The notes: generated from the sequence alone by a model not told the origin. 64,000 nucleotides of DNA from Gracilariopsis chorda (GCA_003194525.1 NBIV01000015.1:434001-498000), one strand, 5' to 3'; shown: positions 20,601 through 31,499, counted from the first letter of the stretch. A program made the numbers and translations.

Positions 20601-21548
20601 ACGTGCGCGCTGGAATCGATGATTTTCCGAACGCTGAGAACACGAGAGAAAAAACTGACGCTGCGCGTAGCGGTGTCGGTCGTGTGGAAAAAGATCGTTC
20701 GCATGCACACATCACACGACCCGATGGAACCGTGTAACAGCTTATTTAACAGCATTCATATTTCCTTTTCCTACTCACGGACTAATCTCAAGACCCTCAG
20801 TCATTTACATACCGAACAGTGCTGTCTTCGTTTACAGATTCTGATGTCAATGGTTCGGTGAAACAGAACTATTGACAATGGTATCATTCTCATCCTCCAG
20901 TGAAGGATGCGAAGCCTTCCAGTGGGAATGAAACTTCATAATTGCACCGCAGGGCTGTTGTTATGGTTTGCACCGGCAGGGCAACTTGCACAAACGCGAA
21001 CATGCTTCCTTCGATATTTGTAATTCAATGGAGTAGCCTTGCTAAGCGGAACCCTTACCAGCATGGCTTTTCAGGTGAAGATTGACGGTGAAGCTTGGGT
21101 TCCTGCCATACAGAACGGAATGCAAGTGGTAGAAGGACTGAACAAGGTACTTCACTTAGGTGTTTCGCCCGGGGAGGCAAAAAGGCTAAACTTCAGAAGA
21201 CATTGCAGAAAGATCTCGATGGAGTAGCCAAGCTTGGTTCTTTGCGGGGATTGGTACAAAGGTACAGTAGAGTTTTGCAAATCGGTACGTGATTGGAGCG
21301 GTTTCTGCATTCAACATTTGAATTCGTGAAACGCTGACATAAAAAAATTCAGTTTCTCAAAAACTTTGGCTCGATGATATCCAGTAGATATGTTACAAAC
21401 ACATGGAACCTGTTCTCAGCCACGATAGATCCTTGAATGCAGAGTACCTACTCAACGTTTAGCGTTTCAGCTTTCGCCCTTCTCTTGCGTCAAGCTTTCG
21501 GTCCAAACACAGCAAGAACGTGAATTGAAACAGACAGCAGTTTAGAAT
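17637..21548. other. 3.9 kb without a defensible gene
   Basis: Only short ORFs (<130 codons) with no recognisable domain on either strand. GC is high near 17.7-18.2 kb and falls afterwards. A decayed-looking reading frame begins with ATG at 21062 (MAFQVKIDGEAWVPAIQNGM) and continues in the +1 frame after an A-run near 21180 (KLQKTLQKDLDGVAKLG), ending near 21292. This could be a pseudogene fragment or chance. Short palindromes built on GGTAC occur at 19699 and 21253. No tRNA or rRNA was recognised. Confidence 0.35.
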
Positions 21549-22349
21549 ATGGCTCCGAAAAGATGGATCCCGCTGGAATCCAACCCGGATGTGCTCACCA
21601 AGTTCGGACACGCCCTCGGTTTGTCCCCTATGATGTCGTTTTGTGATGTATGGAGCCTTGATCTTCTTGATATGGTTCCATCTCCGCGCTATGCAGTCAT
21701 TTTACTCTTTCCCCTTACTGAGAAAATTCTGGCAGCGGAGGCTAAAGCTGCTGCGCAACAAGAGACTGATTTGTCCAAGCAACCGTTCTTCTGCAAACAA
21801 ACCATTGGCAACGCATGCGGAACAATTGCTGTGCTTCATGCCGCGCTGAACACTCTGAGCGATGCTTTTCCACTTCAGGACGGCTCCTTTTTTCACAAAT
21901 TTCTTCATAAGTCAAAGGACATGAACCCCTCCCAGCGAGCTGCAGCTTTGCAGGAAGATGAGACCTTGGATTCGGTACATGAAGAGTTCGCACAGGTTAG
22001 TTATACGACCAGCCTTTGTACATGATATTGTCCGGCTTGAGCTTCATTTTTTCGTACTAACACGGTTGCAAATGAATACACTTTAATACCCTTGTTTCTG
22101 TTCAAACAGCAAGGTCAAACTACGGCGCCGAACGCAAACGAGAAGGTGGACGTGCATTTCATCTGTTTTGTGGAACATGATGGAGTTCTTTATGAGCTTG
22201 ACGGGAGAAAAGATACCCCGGTCAATCATGGTTCCACAACCCCAGCAGCTGTACTGCAGGATTCAGCTACGGTGATCAAGGAGAAGTTTATGGCACTCGA
22301 TCCTGCCGAAAATCGCTTCACCATTTTGGCTTTGACTATGGGACAATGA
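21549..22349 (+). CDS. UCHL3: Ubiquitin C-terminal hydrolase, UCHL3 type (two exons)
   Basis: Exons 21549-21995 and 22110-22349 join in phase 0 across a 114-nt intron (donor GTTAGT, acceptor TTCAAACAG), giving 228 residues; human UCHL3 has 230. It is a cysteine protease that removes small adducts from the ubiquitin C-terminus. The N-terminus (RWIPLESNPDVLTKFGHALGL) is the family opening. Catalytic residues are visible: oxyanion Gln84 and nucleophile Cys90 in KQTIGNACGTIAVLHA, His165 in VDVHFICFVEHDG and Asp180 in LYELDGR. The crossover-loop region lies between exons 1 and 2. No targeting signal is seen; probably cytosolic/nuclear. Confidence 0.95.
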
Positions 22350-23124
22350 GCAGTCAATAGTCGTATTTTTAGTAGCTTATCAGTGAGGGGTCAATGGACG
22401 TTACGTGTAGTAGCTTGTCAATCAAGAGATCAACTCCTCACGTGGATACCCCCGTTGTAAATCTCTGCTAACTTTTGTTTAACGATCTAAGCACCGAGTC
22501 TTTTTTGTACGATGAGCGGGTTTATTCTTGTCTGGAACCAGATGGTGCTTGCATCTGAGAAATGCACGGAGCACATTTCTTAGTCTTGTCCGGAGAAATT
22601 GTAGAGGTAATGAGCTACGGAGATACTTGCAGCAATCTTAACGATCGCCATTCAGTATCCGAAGCACCGCGGGTTTGTTTGGTACTCGTTTGGCGGTGGA
22701 GCAGCAAGTGCACTGGTGCGACATGGCACTCCTGCTCAAGAGCATCTGAGTTCGCAGCTTGAACATTTTAGAGTCTGAAATTCAGAGTTCATATACAAAT
22801 ATCACTGTAGTGAGCGAGATACTGTATCTAGCAAAACCTTGATCTTGCTGTCCGACAGAAAGTGCGTTGATTTACCCTTCGTAGTTTTTAACATCAGAAA
22901 GGTTTACATCGTGCCTTGGCGAATCCGCGACTCGGTAGGAGACACAATCGAACACCTTTGCATTCTTTTGACATTGTGCGGGTGTAATGGTTATATCCAT
23001 ACATTAGAACCAGATAACTCTGTCAAGATTGTTGATTCGTCCTTCAGACCACGAAGTCGTCAAAATCTGAATTGGTGAGCGTAGACCAGATCAGGCTTTT
23101 GCCTGCTCATTATATGCTAAGGAG
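22350..23124. other. Intergenic, nothing recognised
   Basis: 775 bp between the UCH gene and the carbamoyltransferase, both on the + strand. Short ORFs at 22562-22762 and 22839-23078 carry no domain signal. It presumably holds the UCH 3' UTR and the next promoter. Confidence 0.4.
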
Positions 23125-25680
23125 ATGCTGACGTTTGTAAGCTCACCTTTCCTTTTCTCTTCCCCACGATCGAGAACATTGCGATGCCGATCGTTTCAAA
23201 CAAAATGCTCTGGGTCACTCGTAGTGGGGATAAACCAGTATTCTCATGACGCCTCTATTGCTCTCATTGATGCCCACAGTGGTAAACTTCTCTTTGCGCA
23301 ATCCAAAGAACGTCTTACTCGTCGTAAACATGACGGTGGTGACGTATCAGATTTATTCCTTCACGCAATGGATGCCTTAACAACTGAAGATGAGAGTCCG
23401 GAAGAAATTGCGTCTCGTGTAAAGCTGGTTGTGGCAAACAACCATCATTTTCGAATACTTCCCTTTGAACAACGTCTTCCATTTCAAGTTTCAATGAATT
23501 ATGTCCCTTCTTCATACTTGTCTCCATGGAATCTCATCGGCTCACCTGTTCGGTATCTGCAACAGTCTGAAATGTATGCTCCTGAAGCAACAAAAGTAGA
23601 ACTCTCTCACCATCTTGCACATGCCTTTTCTGCAGTTTTCGCATGTCCATTTGATCGTGGACTGGTGGTCATCATGGATGGTATGGGAGACTCTTTAGAT
23701 GACTGGCTTGCAGCTCGGTGCCGCGATGAGCGTCATTATTTCTGTGAGTCGTCGTGTCCACTCTTTGTTCGAGACGCTCCTGACTTTCGAGAGTTCCCGA
23801 AAGATGTCGGTCATCGTCCTGGTATTTCTTTCCGGGAAGCAGAAACTGCATATGTCTTTGAAAGGCGTCATGATGGAGTACACTTTTCTCGTGTGTACAA
23901 AAGATGGACACCAGAAAATGCGCCTTCTGAATTGGCAAACCATTCTTTTGAAGAAATGGACAGCATTGGGGCCATGTACAGTCGCGTTTCAGCTCTAATC
24001 TTCAAAGACTGGAACAACTGTGGAAAGGTAAGGCGCTCTTCATCACCCTTATCATTAGATATAGTCGAACATAATTCTCATGAAGAATTGTGCGCTTTCT
24101 TGGTACAGGTTTTCACTGACTTTGTGTTTTCTGTGTACTCAAAAGGTAATGGGTTTAGCTCCTTATGGTCAAAAAGAATCAGATTCTTTCGAGGATAAGA
24201 GGCTCTTCATCCATGGTCATCTCTATGACGGCAGCATTGAAATGGATACAGGTAGAATGATTGGAATGACACATAGTTCAAAAAGCATGGCTGATTGCGA
24301 CGACACTTCTGAAGGAAAAAGGCTTCGACATTACTTTGAACAACTTGCACATCGTATGCAACGTGACCTAGAGGTCACCGTGGCTGACTTCATTTCAAAT
24401 CTAATTGACCAAACTGGAGAACAAAATCTCATTCTTGCAGGGGGGTCGCACTGAATAGCACGATGAACGGTATTCTTAGTTCGATGGAGAAAGTGGGCCG
24501 AGTTTACGTTCCACCATACCCCGGTGATGAAGGTATTGCTGTTGGTTGTGCCTATTTCGGGCTATTGTTTTCCTCCCTCTCCAAGGGCATGCGATTGCAA
24601 CAGACACCGCTGGTAGCTATGCCGTATCTTGGAAAACGTTACTCGCGAGAAGAATTCATAACTGCCATGCGCTGTTTCAGCCCCTGGCTTCAATTCAGAC
24701 TTGGAAATTCCACAGAAGAGGCTGCTTCGGAGCTGACACGAGGAAAAGTAGTCGCTTGGTTTCACGGTAGGAGCGAATTTGGTCCACGTGCTTTGGGAAA
24801 CAGATCACTTCTAGCAGATCCACGGGAAGAAAATATGATCGATCATCTTAATAAAATGGTCAAGAGGCGAGAGTCATTCAGACCATTTGCTCCTACGGTT
24901 ATGGCGGAATATGCTTCTCAATGGTTCGAACATGGTCACCAAGAAGCTTCACCGTTCATGTCAATGACAAAGAGAGCGAGACAGCAGCACCTTATTCCGG
25001 CAGTTGTCCATATTGACGGAACATCTCGCCTTCAGACACTAACTGAAGAGCAGAATCCAGAGTTCTATAGCCTGATAGAGAATTTTTATAAGAGGACAGG
25101 TATACCGATGGTCTTGAATACCTCTTTCAACACTGCGGGCGAGCCAATCGTTGAGTCGCCGGCCGACGCCATCAAGGCGTTTCTCCGAACTGCTGGTATT
25201 GACAGCCTTGTATTTCCAGGCTTTGTGGCAACCAAACGGGAAGATGTGCAGTTTGATTTCAGCCAAAGAGTTACCTCTGCGTGTTCGGGATTCAGATCTG
25301 AACATGTTCAAGGTACTTGTGGGGAAAGCTTGAGAACGTGTATTACAGTTTACAGCAGAACTTTTGCAAACGACATACCTTACAACTCCATACTGGATGA
25401 GGAAACCATCGAACTTGTCGACGGTCTTCAGCTCGAAATATTGGAAACAATTTACGCATATGGAACTTGTACCGTCGCGGAAATATGCGAAGAAGTAAGC
25501 CAGGAGGAAACAGATCATGATATGGATGGGGTACAAGGCCCTCCAATGAGCGATATACTCTCAAGAATCAAGGACTTGTTCCACAAGCAACTCATTTACG
25601 AAACAAATCCAGCCATAGAAGGCATCTCGGAACCTGTCGCTCTCGACTCGTCCAGCGGGGCATTCAAAGCGGCTGAATGA
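23125..25680 (+). CDS. NodU/TobZ-family carbamoyltransferase, frame broken by a 1-nt deletion
   Basis: Exon 1 is 23125-24027, intron 24028-24145 (118 nt, GTAAGG..AAAAG) and the rest runs 24146-25680. The family transfers carbamoyl from carbamoyl phosphate via carbamoyl-adenylate to hydroxyl groups. Seen in order: a transit-peptide-like basic, Ser-rich N-terminus; GINQYSHDASIALID; HHLAHAFSAVFACPFDRGLVVIMDG (metal-site His-x3-His); KVMGLAPYG restored exactly by the splice; LILAGG; then after the break MNGILSSMEKV, PYPGDEGIAVGCAYFG, SEFGPRALGNRSLLADPR and VLNTSFNTAGEPIVESP. The conserved LAGGVALN needs seven G but the run at 24440-24445 has six, so the frame stops at 24454 and resumes one frame over. 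The C-terminus has ~150 extra residues. This enzyme is typical of bacteria, so transfer is likely. The gap may be an assembly homopolymer error or a real mutation. Confidence 0.85.
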
Positions 25681-28091
25681 AGAGCAGAGACAGTTAGCCT
25701 TTCCCACTTCTGAGCAATAGTATCGTTCAAACTCTCGTATTCCTGTGTACCATTATCTAAGGCGTCAATGGCGTGTGCAATCATTTGCAGCCGTTTGGCT
25801 TGATCACCGGGGTTTCTTCTAAGAGTATGTCTTGAAGACAACGGGAAATTTGTCCTTCGACTGGTGGGCTTTTGAAATGTTGTGACAAACTTTCGACTAT
25901 CATTCTCTGATACAGGAAAGGGCCAAAACTTCGGCACGTAATCAGTCTCCAAACTCTCACACCATGCCTTGATAGCCAGCAAGTAACACGCCTTGCGATG
26001 GTGTACAATTGATGCAGATTGAGAGTGCCAAAATATCATCTCCAGTGCGCTTGGGTCAATGAACAACTCACCACTAGAGGTGAGAATAACCTTTTTCCCG
26101 ACATGCCGATAACCTAATTTGGGAAGCCGGGAAATGATGTCCCCTCCCGCGACAATGCGCCAATGCATTAGAATATGAGAGTCATAGAATTCCTGAAATG
26201 CTGTATTGCCCACCCGTGGAGAGCCGAATGTTGACACCGCGATTTTTCTCCCCGGTATGCCCAGATGGATCAGCGCATCGATGCTGCATAAGGTGGCCAA
26301 AGCACCTCCAAGACTATGTCCGGTGAAAAGAAGAGGCCTTTCTTTTTCTCTGTAGAAAGCCGTCAGGATTTCACGAAGTTCCTTTCTGATAGAGTAATAG
26401 GCATCTGCAAATCCGGCGTGAACTTTTGCTCTTTTGAAACCACGTGAGTCTAACCAAGGCATCAAACGGTTCTCGAGTTCTCCACTGTTTCGAATGCCAA
26501 GTACTTGGTTTAGAGATCTGTACAATACCTTTATATCAGTTCGAAGATTCTGGGTACTTGAGGTTCCTTTGAATGCGATGATTATTCTGTCGGAAGATTC
26601 TGCTATGATTGCCTTAGTGTCGGTATTCTTATCATGCAAGAATTCTTTTATCTTGACCGGAAGACTATTTCCTTCCAGTTTCAGTTTATTCTCCTTTTCT
26701 GTTCCGTGGTAGTATACAAACCATGACAAGTTGAACAACTCAACGGTGGTCTGCATCACAAAGCAATTTGGACGGAGATCCAAATGCCCAGGAGAAAAGG
26801 ACGGTGGCTCCGTGTTCCTGTAGACCACTGGTTCACAGTGTTCCTTGTTCTCATCAACGTAGCAATACCGACAAGTCAGAAGGATACTTTTGAGGTTCAC
26901 ATCAGCAGGTAAGTTTGTATATGCTTCAATCGTCACGAATGCAAGTACGCAGAGATTTAAACCAAATGGTGCGTAAAGAACATCAAAATATGATCCACGG
27001 CCTCTCTGCTCCCCGAAGTGGATAGAGAACTGCAGTACTTGTGCACCATGGGGTAGACCAAAGAGTATCAAAATATACGTAATCACGTACACAAAGTTGA
27101 ATACAGCCTGTTGATGTAAGAAGAAGCGAAACCCTAGAATCTTTGTTCGATGTTCAACGTATTGTGCATTTTCCAGCACGCGAAACGTGCGATATAGGTC
27201 AAAAGCCATCCACAACGCAATGATTGTTTCCATAACAGTGAGAACCGAGACTGATATTACACCGAGCTTGGGCCATCTTCCAAGTGCACTATATAGTCTG
27301 AGGAACCCTGCGAAGGAAGCAAACGGCATCTCTGAAAACACTACACGGTATCCAAACAAAATACCAAGCTTGAAAGCTACATATGTTAACAAAACAAGTA
27401 GCTTCGGTGCGTAAAAATGCCAATCAGAAAGAGAAACGGAGGTCTTCAAATACCTGTAACTATGAGCACCAAACCAGAAGTAAAGAATGTAAACAAAGGC
27501 GAATGAAATAATGCGCAGGCATACAAATACATCGATAACGCTTGTGCCATCCTGTGGGTCTGGAACGGGTAGCTCTAGATAGTCCCTGCGAAGTCGAACG
27601 CTGGCCTCATACGGTATCATATAGATAACCGTAGAAACAAGAAGCATAATCACCCAGATCTGTTCATCGAGTATACGAGACTTTCCTGCTTTGAGAATAA
27701 TGAGTGTGAAAACAGAAAACAAGGCCACTGAGTAGGTGAACAGCAAGAAAAATGCTATGCAGTCCAACAACGTAAATATCTTTGGAAAGGTGTAGACAGT
27801 TAAGTCTGGGAACAAGCCAGGAACCCCGTCGAAAGTTTTAGAAAAAGTTGTTCGGGCCATGACGATGATGATGGAAGAAACAATTAGTGCGATCAAGGCC
27901 ACCGTATTGTATGCCATAGTCATGAAGTTTATACGTCCTGCGTTCACAACTTCAAGCTTCTTGAAAACTGCATAACTTGGGGTCAAAGGGACGGCAATCT
28001 CGCGGTCTGTATGTGCAAGCGAGAATATTTCATCGGACGAAAAGCTCTCTGTTGCATCATCGAATCGATGATCCTCTTCACTATCAGTCAT
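25596..28091 (-). CDS. Polytopic membrane protein with C-terminal class-3 lipase domain
   Basis: 831 residues, intronless, ATG at 28091. After an acidic N-terminus there are about eight hydrophobic membrane segments between residues 50 and 400 (for example NTVALIALIVSSIIIVMAR, LLVLLTYVAFKLGILFGYR and FNFVYVITYILILFG). A cytosol-sized alpha/beta hydrolase follows: KAIIAESSDRIIIAFKGTSS carries the oxyanion region, and the nucleophile elbow GHSLGGALATLCSID has its Ser at about 593. VSTFGSPRVGNTAFQ and a later His near WRIVAGGDIISRLP complete a lipase_3/diacylglycerol-lipase-like core. Plant and animal class-3 lipases usually have none or four membrane spans; this arrangement recalls the seven-helix plus lipase proteins of stramenopiles. 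The 3' coding end overlaps the convergent carbamoyltransferase by 85 bp. Confidence 0.88.
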   Translation of the reverse strand: MTDSEEDHRFDDATESFSSDEIFSLAHTDREIAVPLTPSYAVFKKLEVVNAGRINFMTMAYNTVALIALIVSSIIIVMARTTFSKTFDGVPGLFPDLTVYTFPKIFTLLDCIAFFLLFTYSVALFSVFTLIILKAGKSRILDEQIWVIMLLVSTVIYMIPYEASVRLRRDYLELPVPDPQDGTSVIDVFVCLRIISFAFVYILYFWFGAHSYRYLKTSVSLSDWHFYAPKLLVLLTYVAFKLGILFGYRVVFSEMPFASFAGFLRLYSALGRWPKLGVISVSVLTVMETIIALWMAFDLYRTFRVLENAQYVEHRTKILGFRFFLHQQAVFNFVYVITYILILFGLPHGAQVLQFSIHFGEQRGRGSYFDVLYAPFGLNLCVLAFVTIEAYTNLPADVNLKSILLTCRYCYVDENKEHCEPVVYRNTEPPSFSPGHLDLRPNCFVMQTTVELFNLSWFVYYHGTEKENKLKLEGNSLPVKIKEFLHDKNTDTKAIIAESSDRIIIAFKGTSSTQNLRTDIKVLYRSLNQVLGIRNSGELENRLMPWLDSRGFKRAKVHAGFADAYYSIRKELREILTAFYREKERPLLFTGHSLGGALATLCSIDALIHLGIPGRKIAVSTFGSPRVGNTAFQEFYDSHILMHWRIVAGGDIISRLPKLGYRHVGKKVILTSSGELFIDPSALEMIFWHSQSASIVHHRKACYLLAIKAWCESLETDYVPKFWPFPVSENDSRKFVTTFQKPTSRRTNFPLSSRHTLRRNPGDQAKRLQMIAHAIDALDNGTQEYESLNDTIAQKWERLTVSALHSAALNAPLDESRATGSEMPSMAGFVS

Positions 28092-28453
28092 TCCGAAAAC
28101 GGTATTGCAGCTGTTGTACTTGGCCTGTACTCGTCTCGTCTGACCTGCTTAGTGTCCCAAAACCGCATCCAAGATAAGAGCTTGTGAGATGCAAGATGCA
28201 CCCTTACATCAAGCGTGTAAAACGTACTTTGCCATTATGTTAAAAGGACACAAGTATCAGAACTCTAATGTCTCTGCATTTGTTGCAAAGGCTTGGCGCC
28301 CTTTTGCTTCTTGAATAAATTGTTGGTCAAAAAGCTATCCTTATACTCACTGCAACTGCCGTATTGCTTTCATTGGATAAACTCGTGGGACACATATGTC
28401 GCTGATGTATACGTCGCGGTGACGAAGATTAAATCCATGAATACAAGTCGATT
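28092..28453. other. Intergenic, nothing recognised
   Basis: 362 bp between the lipase start and the stop of acetoacetyl-CoA synthetase, both minus-strand genes. It must hold the lipase promoter. No repeat or small gene is visible. Confidence 0.4.
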
Positions 28454-30505
28454 TCAAAGGGACTTCAATCGTACCTTTTCCTTCTGAAATCGAGTCCAAA
28501 TCTTAGACAATGATTCAGGATTCTTCACTGCTAAACTGGAAGGTTTCAGTCCCGTTTGGAGCATTCCCTTCACTAGCAATTCGCATTTCTTCCCTGAAAA
28601 GGTGTATGGAAGTTCAGAAACCTGAAGCAGTAGGTCGGGAACATGACGAGGTGAAAGCTGATACCTTAACAAACGTTTGATTTCATGCTCCATATTTTCA
28701 TTTAGAGCGACCTCCCTGTCAGTTGTCAAAAGCATTATGATTCTCGTGTCACCGCAATCTGAATGCTCAACGACGAGCGAGTCGTTAACGTAGGGAATTC
28801 TTCCAATAACGTCGTAAATTTCTGCTGTTCCTATTCTCACACCACCGCGGTTCAGCGCTGAATCTGATCTTCCGGAGATTACAAACCCACCATTTGTCGT
28901 CTCCATTGCAAAGTCACCATGAGACCAGACATCAGCTCCAAATTTCTTGAAATATGAGCTTCGATATAGGCCATGATCACTATCATTCAGGAAGAAAAGC
29001 GGCATACACGGACTAGGATTTAGACATACAAGCTCTCCATATTCACCGATCACTTTTCTGCCCGCTTGGTCAAAAACTGCGACTTGCATACCCAGCGCTG
29101 CGCATTGCAGTTCGGGGCTCCTTACTGGCTTCCATGGCACACCTAAGGAAAAGCAGCCGTTAATCTCAGTTCCTCCGGACATGCTAACATACTGGACGTG
29201 GGAACCAAAAAAGCTTGAACAGAACTCAAAAACTTGCGGAGTGGAAGGAGACCCTGTTGCCATGAGCATCTTCAACTTTGGAAGGCCATAAGGCTTTTCA
29301 AAAGATCGCTGCAGCTCCTGTATACACTCGAAGTACTTCGCACCGCAACCGAAATGCGTAACTCGCTCTTCTTTCGCGATTGTAAGAAGACGAAACGGCT
29401 CATTTGGGGGAATAGCCGCACCATCGTATAGAACTATGGTCGCTCCAGTGCCTAGCACAGCAACAAGCCAAGTAAACATCATCCAACCAGTAGAAGTGTT
29501 GAAGAGCACTATAGAGTCCTTCGAAATGTTGAGATGAAGGACTTGTTCTTTTAACTGGTTTATCAAAACTCCATTGCCTTGTGCTATACACTTCGGCGGT
29601 CCAGTTGTTCCTGAGGAAAACATTGTGAAGATAGGGTCACTCATGGAAATTCTCTGAAAAGCATCACTTGATTCTGATCCAAACTCTGAGAACTTATAGT
29701 GTGTTGCCGAAAATTCTTTGAGCTCTACATCGCGATCTTCCTTCGTATCTGTTATGCTAATTACATGGGAAATGCATTTGACTTGCCCTAGGACGCATTT
29801 CAAGTTACCAGAAATGTTATACAACCTGTTCTTATACACATAGGATGGGTTGTAGAACAAAGCCTTAGGTTTCGTCTGTGATAGACGAGAGATAATTGCT
29901 GATGGTCCAAACTCTGGTGAGCATGAGCTCCAAACTGCGCCGACCGCGAGTGTCGCAAGCATCGCTATAACTGCCTGAGGACTATTTGACACAATTGCAG
30001 CAATCGAGTCGCCTTTTTGAACACCTATTTCACGAAGACCATGTGAAATCCTGAGGACTTCCTTGCGCAGATACGTGTACGAGAAAGATAATCTTTGAGG
30101 AGACGTCGCCAAGCTCTCAGGTCGGTACAAGATGGCAGTCGAATCTGGACTTGTTGCTGCAAACCGTAACACGAACTCTGTGTAGTTCATCAAGCTCCCC
30201 TCAAACCACGTCACGTCCACGAGACGTGGTATACCAGGTCTTAGAGAGCCATGTTTGACAACCTGATTATCTGAAAATGACGAACTTATTGGAAACTTCA
30301 AGAAGGATATGAGCGAACTCCAAAACAAGTTTGGATACTGGACTGACCAACGATGAATCTTATCATAATCGCCTTTTGACACGCCTGCATGATGTCGTTC
30401 ATTGACGAACTCAGAGAATGATGTCAACGCGCACGAATCTACGAGGGATTGAGAAGGTTTCCAAAGCACCGGGCAAGGCTCTGTTTTCGTGGATTCTACT
30501 GACAT
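28454..30505 (-). CDS. AACS: Acetoacetyl-CoA synthetase
   Basis: 683 residues, intronless, ATG at 30505. It activates acetoacetate with ATP and CoA, allowing ketone bodies or amino-acid carbon to feed cytosolic sterol and lipid synthesis. The ANL superfamily fold is clear: FTMFSSGTTGPPKCIAQGNG holds the phosphate-binding loop, STGWMMFTWLVAVLGTGATIV the acyl-site helix, MSGGTEINGCFSLGVPWKPV the adenine-binding block, and NRGGVRIGTAEIYDVI the hinge. Near the C-terminus LPYTFSGKKCELLVKGML carries the catalytic Lys. Those blocks plus the N-terminal LWKPSQS...F..FVNERHHAGV pattern distinguish AACS from acetyl-CoA synthetase. There is no peroxisomal or transit signal; probably cytosolic. Confidence 0.95.
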   Translation of the reverse strand: MSVESTKTEPCPVLWKPSQSLVDSCALTSFSEFVNERHHAGVSKGDYDKIHRWSVQYPNLFWSSLISFLKFPISSSFSDNQVVKHGSLRPGIPRLVDVTWFEGSLMNYTEFVLRFAATSPDSTAILYRPESLATSPQRLSFSYTYLRKEVLRISHGLREIGVQKGDSIAAIVSNSPQAVIAMLATLAVGAVWSSCSPEFGPSAIISRLSQTKPKALFYNPSYVYKNRLYNISGNLKCVLGQVKCISHVISITDTKEDRDVELKEFSATHYKFSEFGSESSDAFQRISMSDPIFTMFSSGTTGPPKCIAQGNGVLINQLKEQVLHLNISKDSIVLFNTSTGWMMFTWLVAVLGTGATIVLYDGAAIPPNEPFRLLTIAKEERVTHFGCGAKYFECIQELQRSFEKPYGLPKLKMLMATGSPSTPQVFEFCSSFFGSHVQYVSMSGGTEINGCFSLGVPWKPVRSPELQCAALGMQVAVFDQAGRKVIGEYGELVCLNPSPCMPLFFLNDSDHGLYRSSYFKKFGADVWSHGDFAMETTNGGFVISGRSDSALNRGGVRIGTAEIYDVIGRIPYVNDSLVVEHSDCGDTRIIMLLTTDREVALNENMEHEIKRLLRYQLSPRHVPDLLLQVSELPYTFSGKKCELLVKGMLQTGLKPSSLAVKNPESLSKIWTRFQKEKVRLKSL

Positions 30506-31499
30506 AGTATTGCATCGTCCAGAACTGTGGAAATCGCTTGTGCTTTCGAGACCTAAGGCGCCATAAATAGTTCAGGCTCTGCCCGCGCAGCTTTTTAAAA
30601 CCGCTGCAGCAAAGGCGTATTGGGCTAGCTGTACATGATGTTTGTTTCACTTCTTCTTCGCGTAGTCGTATAACAAGCAAGTCTCTCTTGTAAACAGCAG
30701 ATGGCGCTCTTGTGGCGCGGATGTAATCGCAAAGCAAGGTACTGCGATCCGCGGAATATCAGTTGAACTGGAGACGTTTCTTGCCTTCGATTGGTGTTGG
30801 CTGTTACAGGGTTAACGAAGGCTAAAAAGGATAACCCTTTGACCTTTGCCCTTTCACTCCTCACTTCACTCGTCAGGTCAAGTATGCAACGAAGGATAAG
30901 TTATATTGAACGTACAAGGGTTACGAGCACGAAGGTTTAGAAGGCTAACCTTTTAACCCTTCAGAAGACGTGTGTCTGATCAGCCAGCAGTAGGGGTTAG
31001 AGCCTGATCGGTAATCTTCTAGCTTCACGTCGTATTTAAAAATCAGATTTACAGAAATCCTTGCGCCATGTTCCAGATCTTCTAGTCCTGGGGAGCTGCG
31101 TGTCTCACAGTATCTTACGGGGTCGCCAAAAGAGAGGAAAATGCTTTTCGAGATCGTCGGTAGGATGCTCTGTCTGTAGAGAGTTGCTCGGGTTAGGGCC
31201 GCTATCAAGAGTTCGTACTCGCTGCGAATCTGGGTTGCACAGAAGAAGCGTTGCTGGCTGTCTTCTAGACCGTTTTGGACGGTTTTAGAACCGAGTTAGT
31301 GAAAGGCAAAAGAGATAGAACCAGCTTTCGTAGAAACTATCACAAGGAGATTTGAGATTTGTGCTGTTCTAAGCTCCGAGAGAACTTCGATATTCGTTGA
31401 CTTGACATAGGTTACTGCAAATCAGTCAAAAACTCGCCCGAAGACATTTTGAAGCATAGCCAGGACTTCAGACTTCTTGCCCGACTCAATTTCATCAGC
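30506..31499. promoter_or_regulatory. Divergent promoter region with nested AAGGGTTA/TAACCCTT inverted repeats
   Basis: Between AACS (-) and the DNL zinc-finger gene (+). Two inverted repeats stand out. AGGGTTA (30808-30814) pairs with TAACCCT (30832-30838). AAGGGTTA (30916-30923) pairs with TAACCCTT (30954-30961) and encloses AAGGTT (30932-30937) paired with AACCTT (30947-30952). The same AAGGGTTA word occurs upstream of OGDH (37738) and of the MFS gene (48230). They may be transcription-factor sites or hairpins; function is inferred only from position. Confidence 0.45.
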
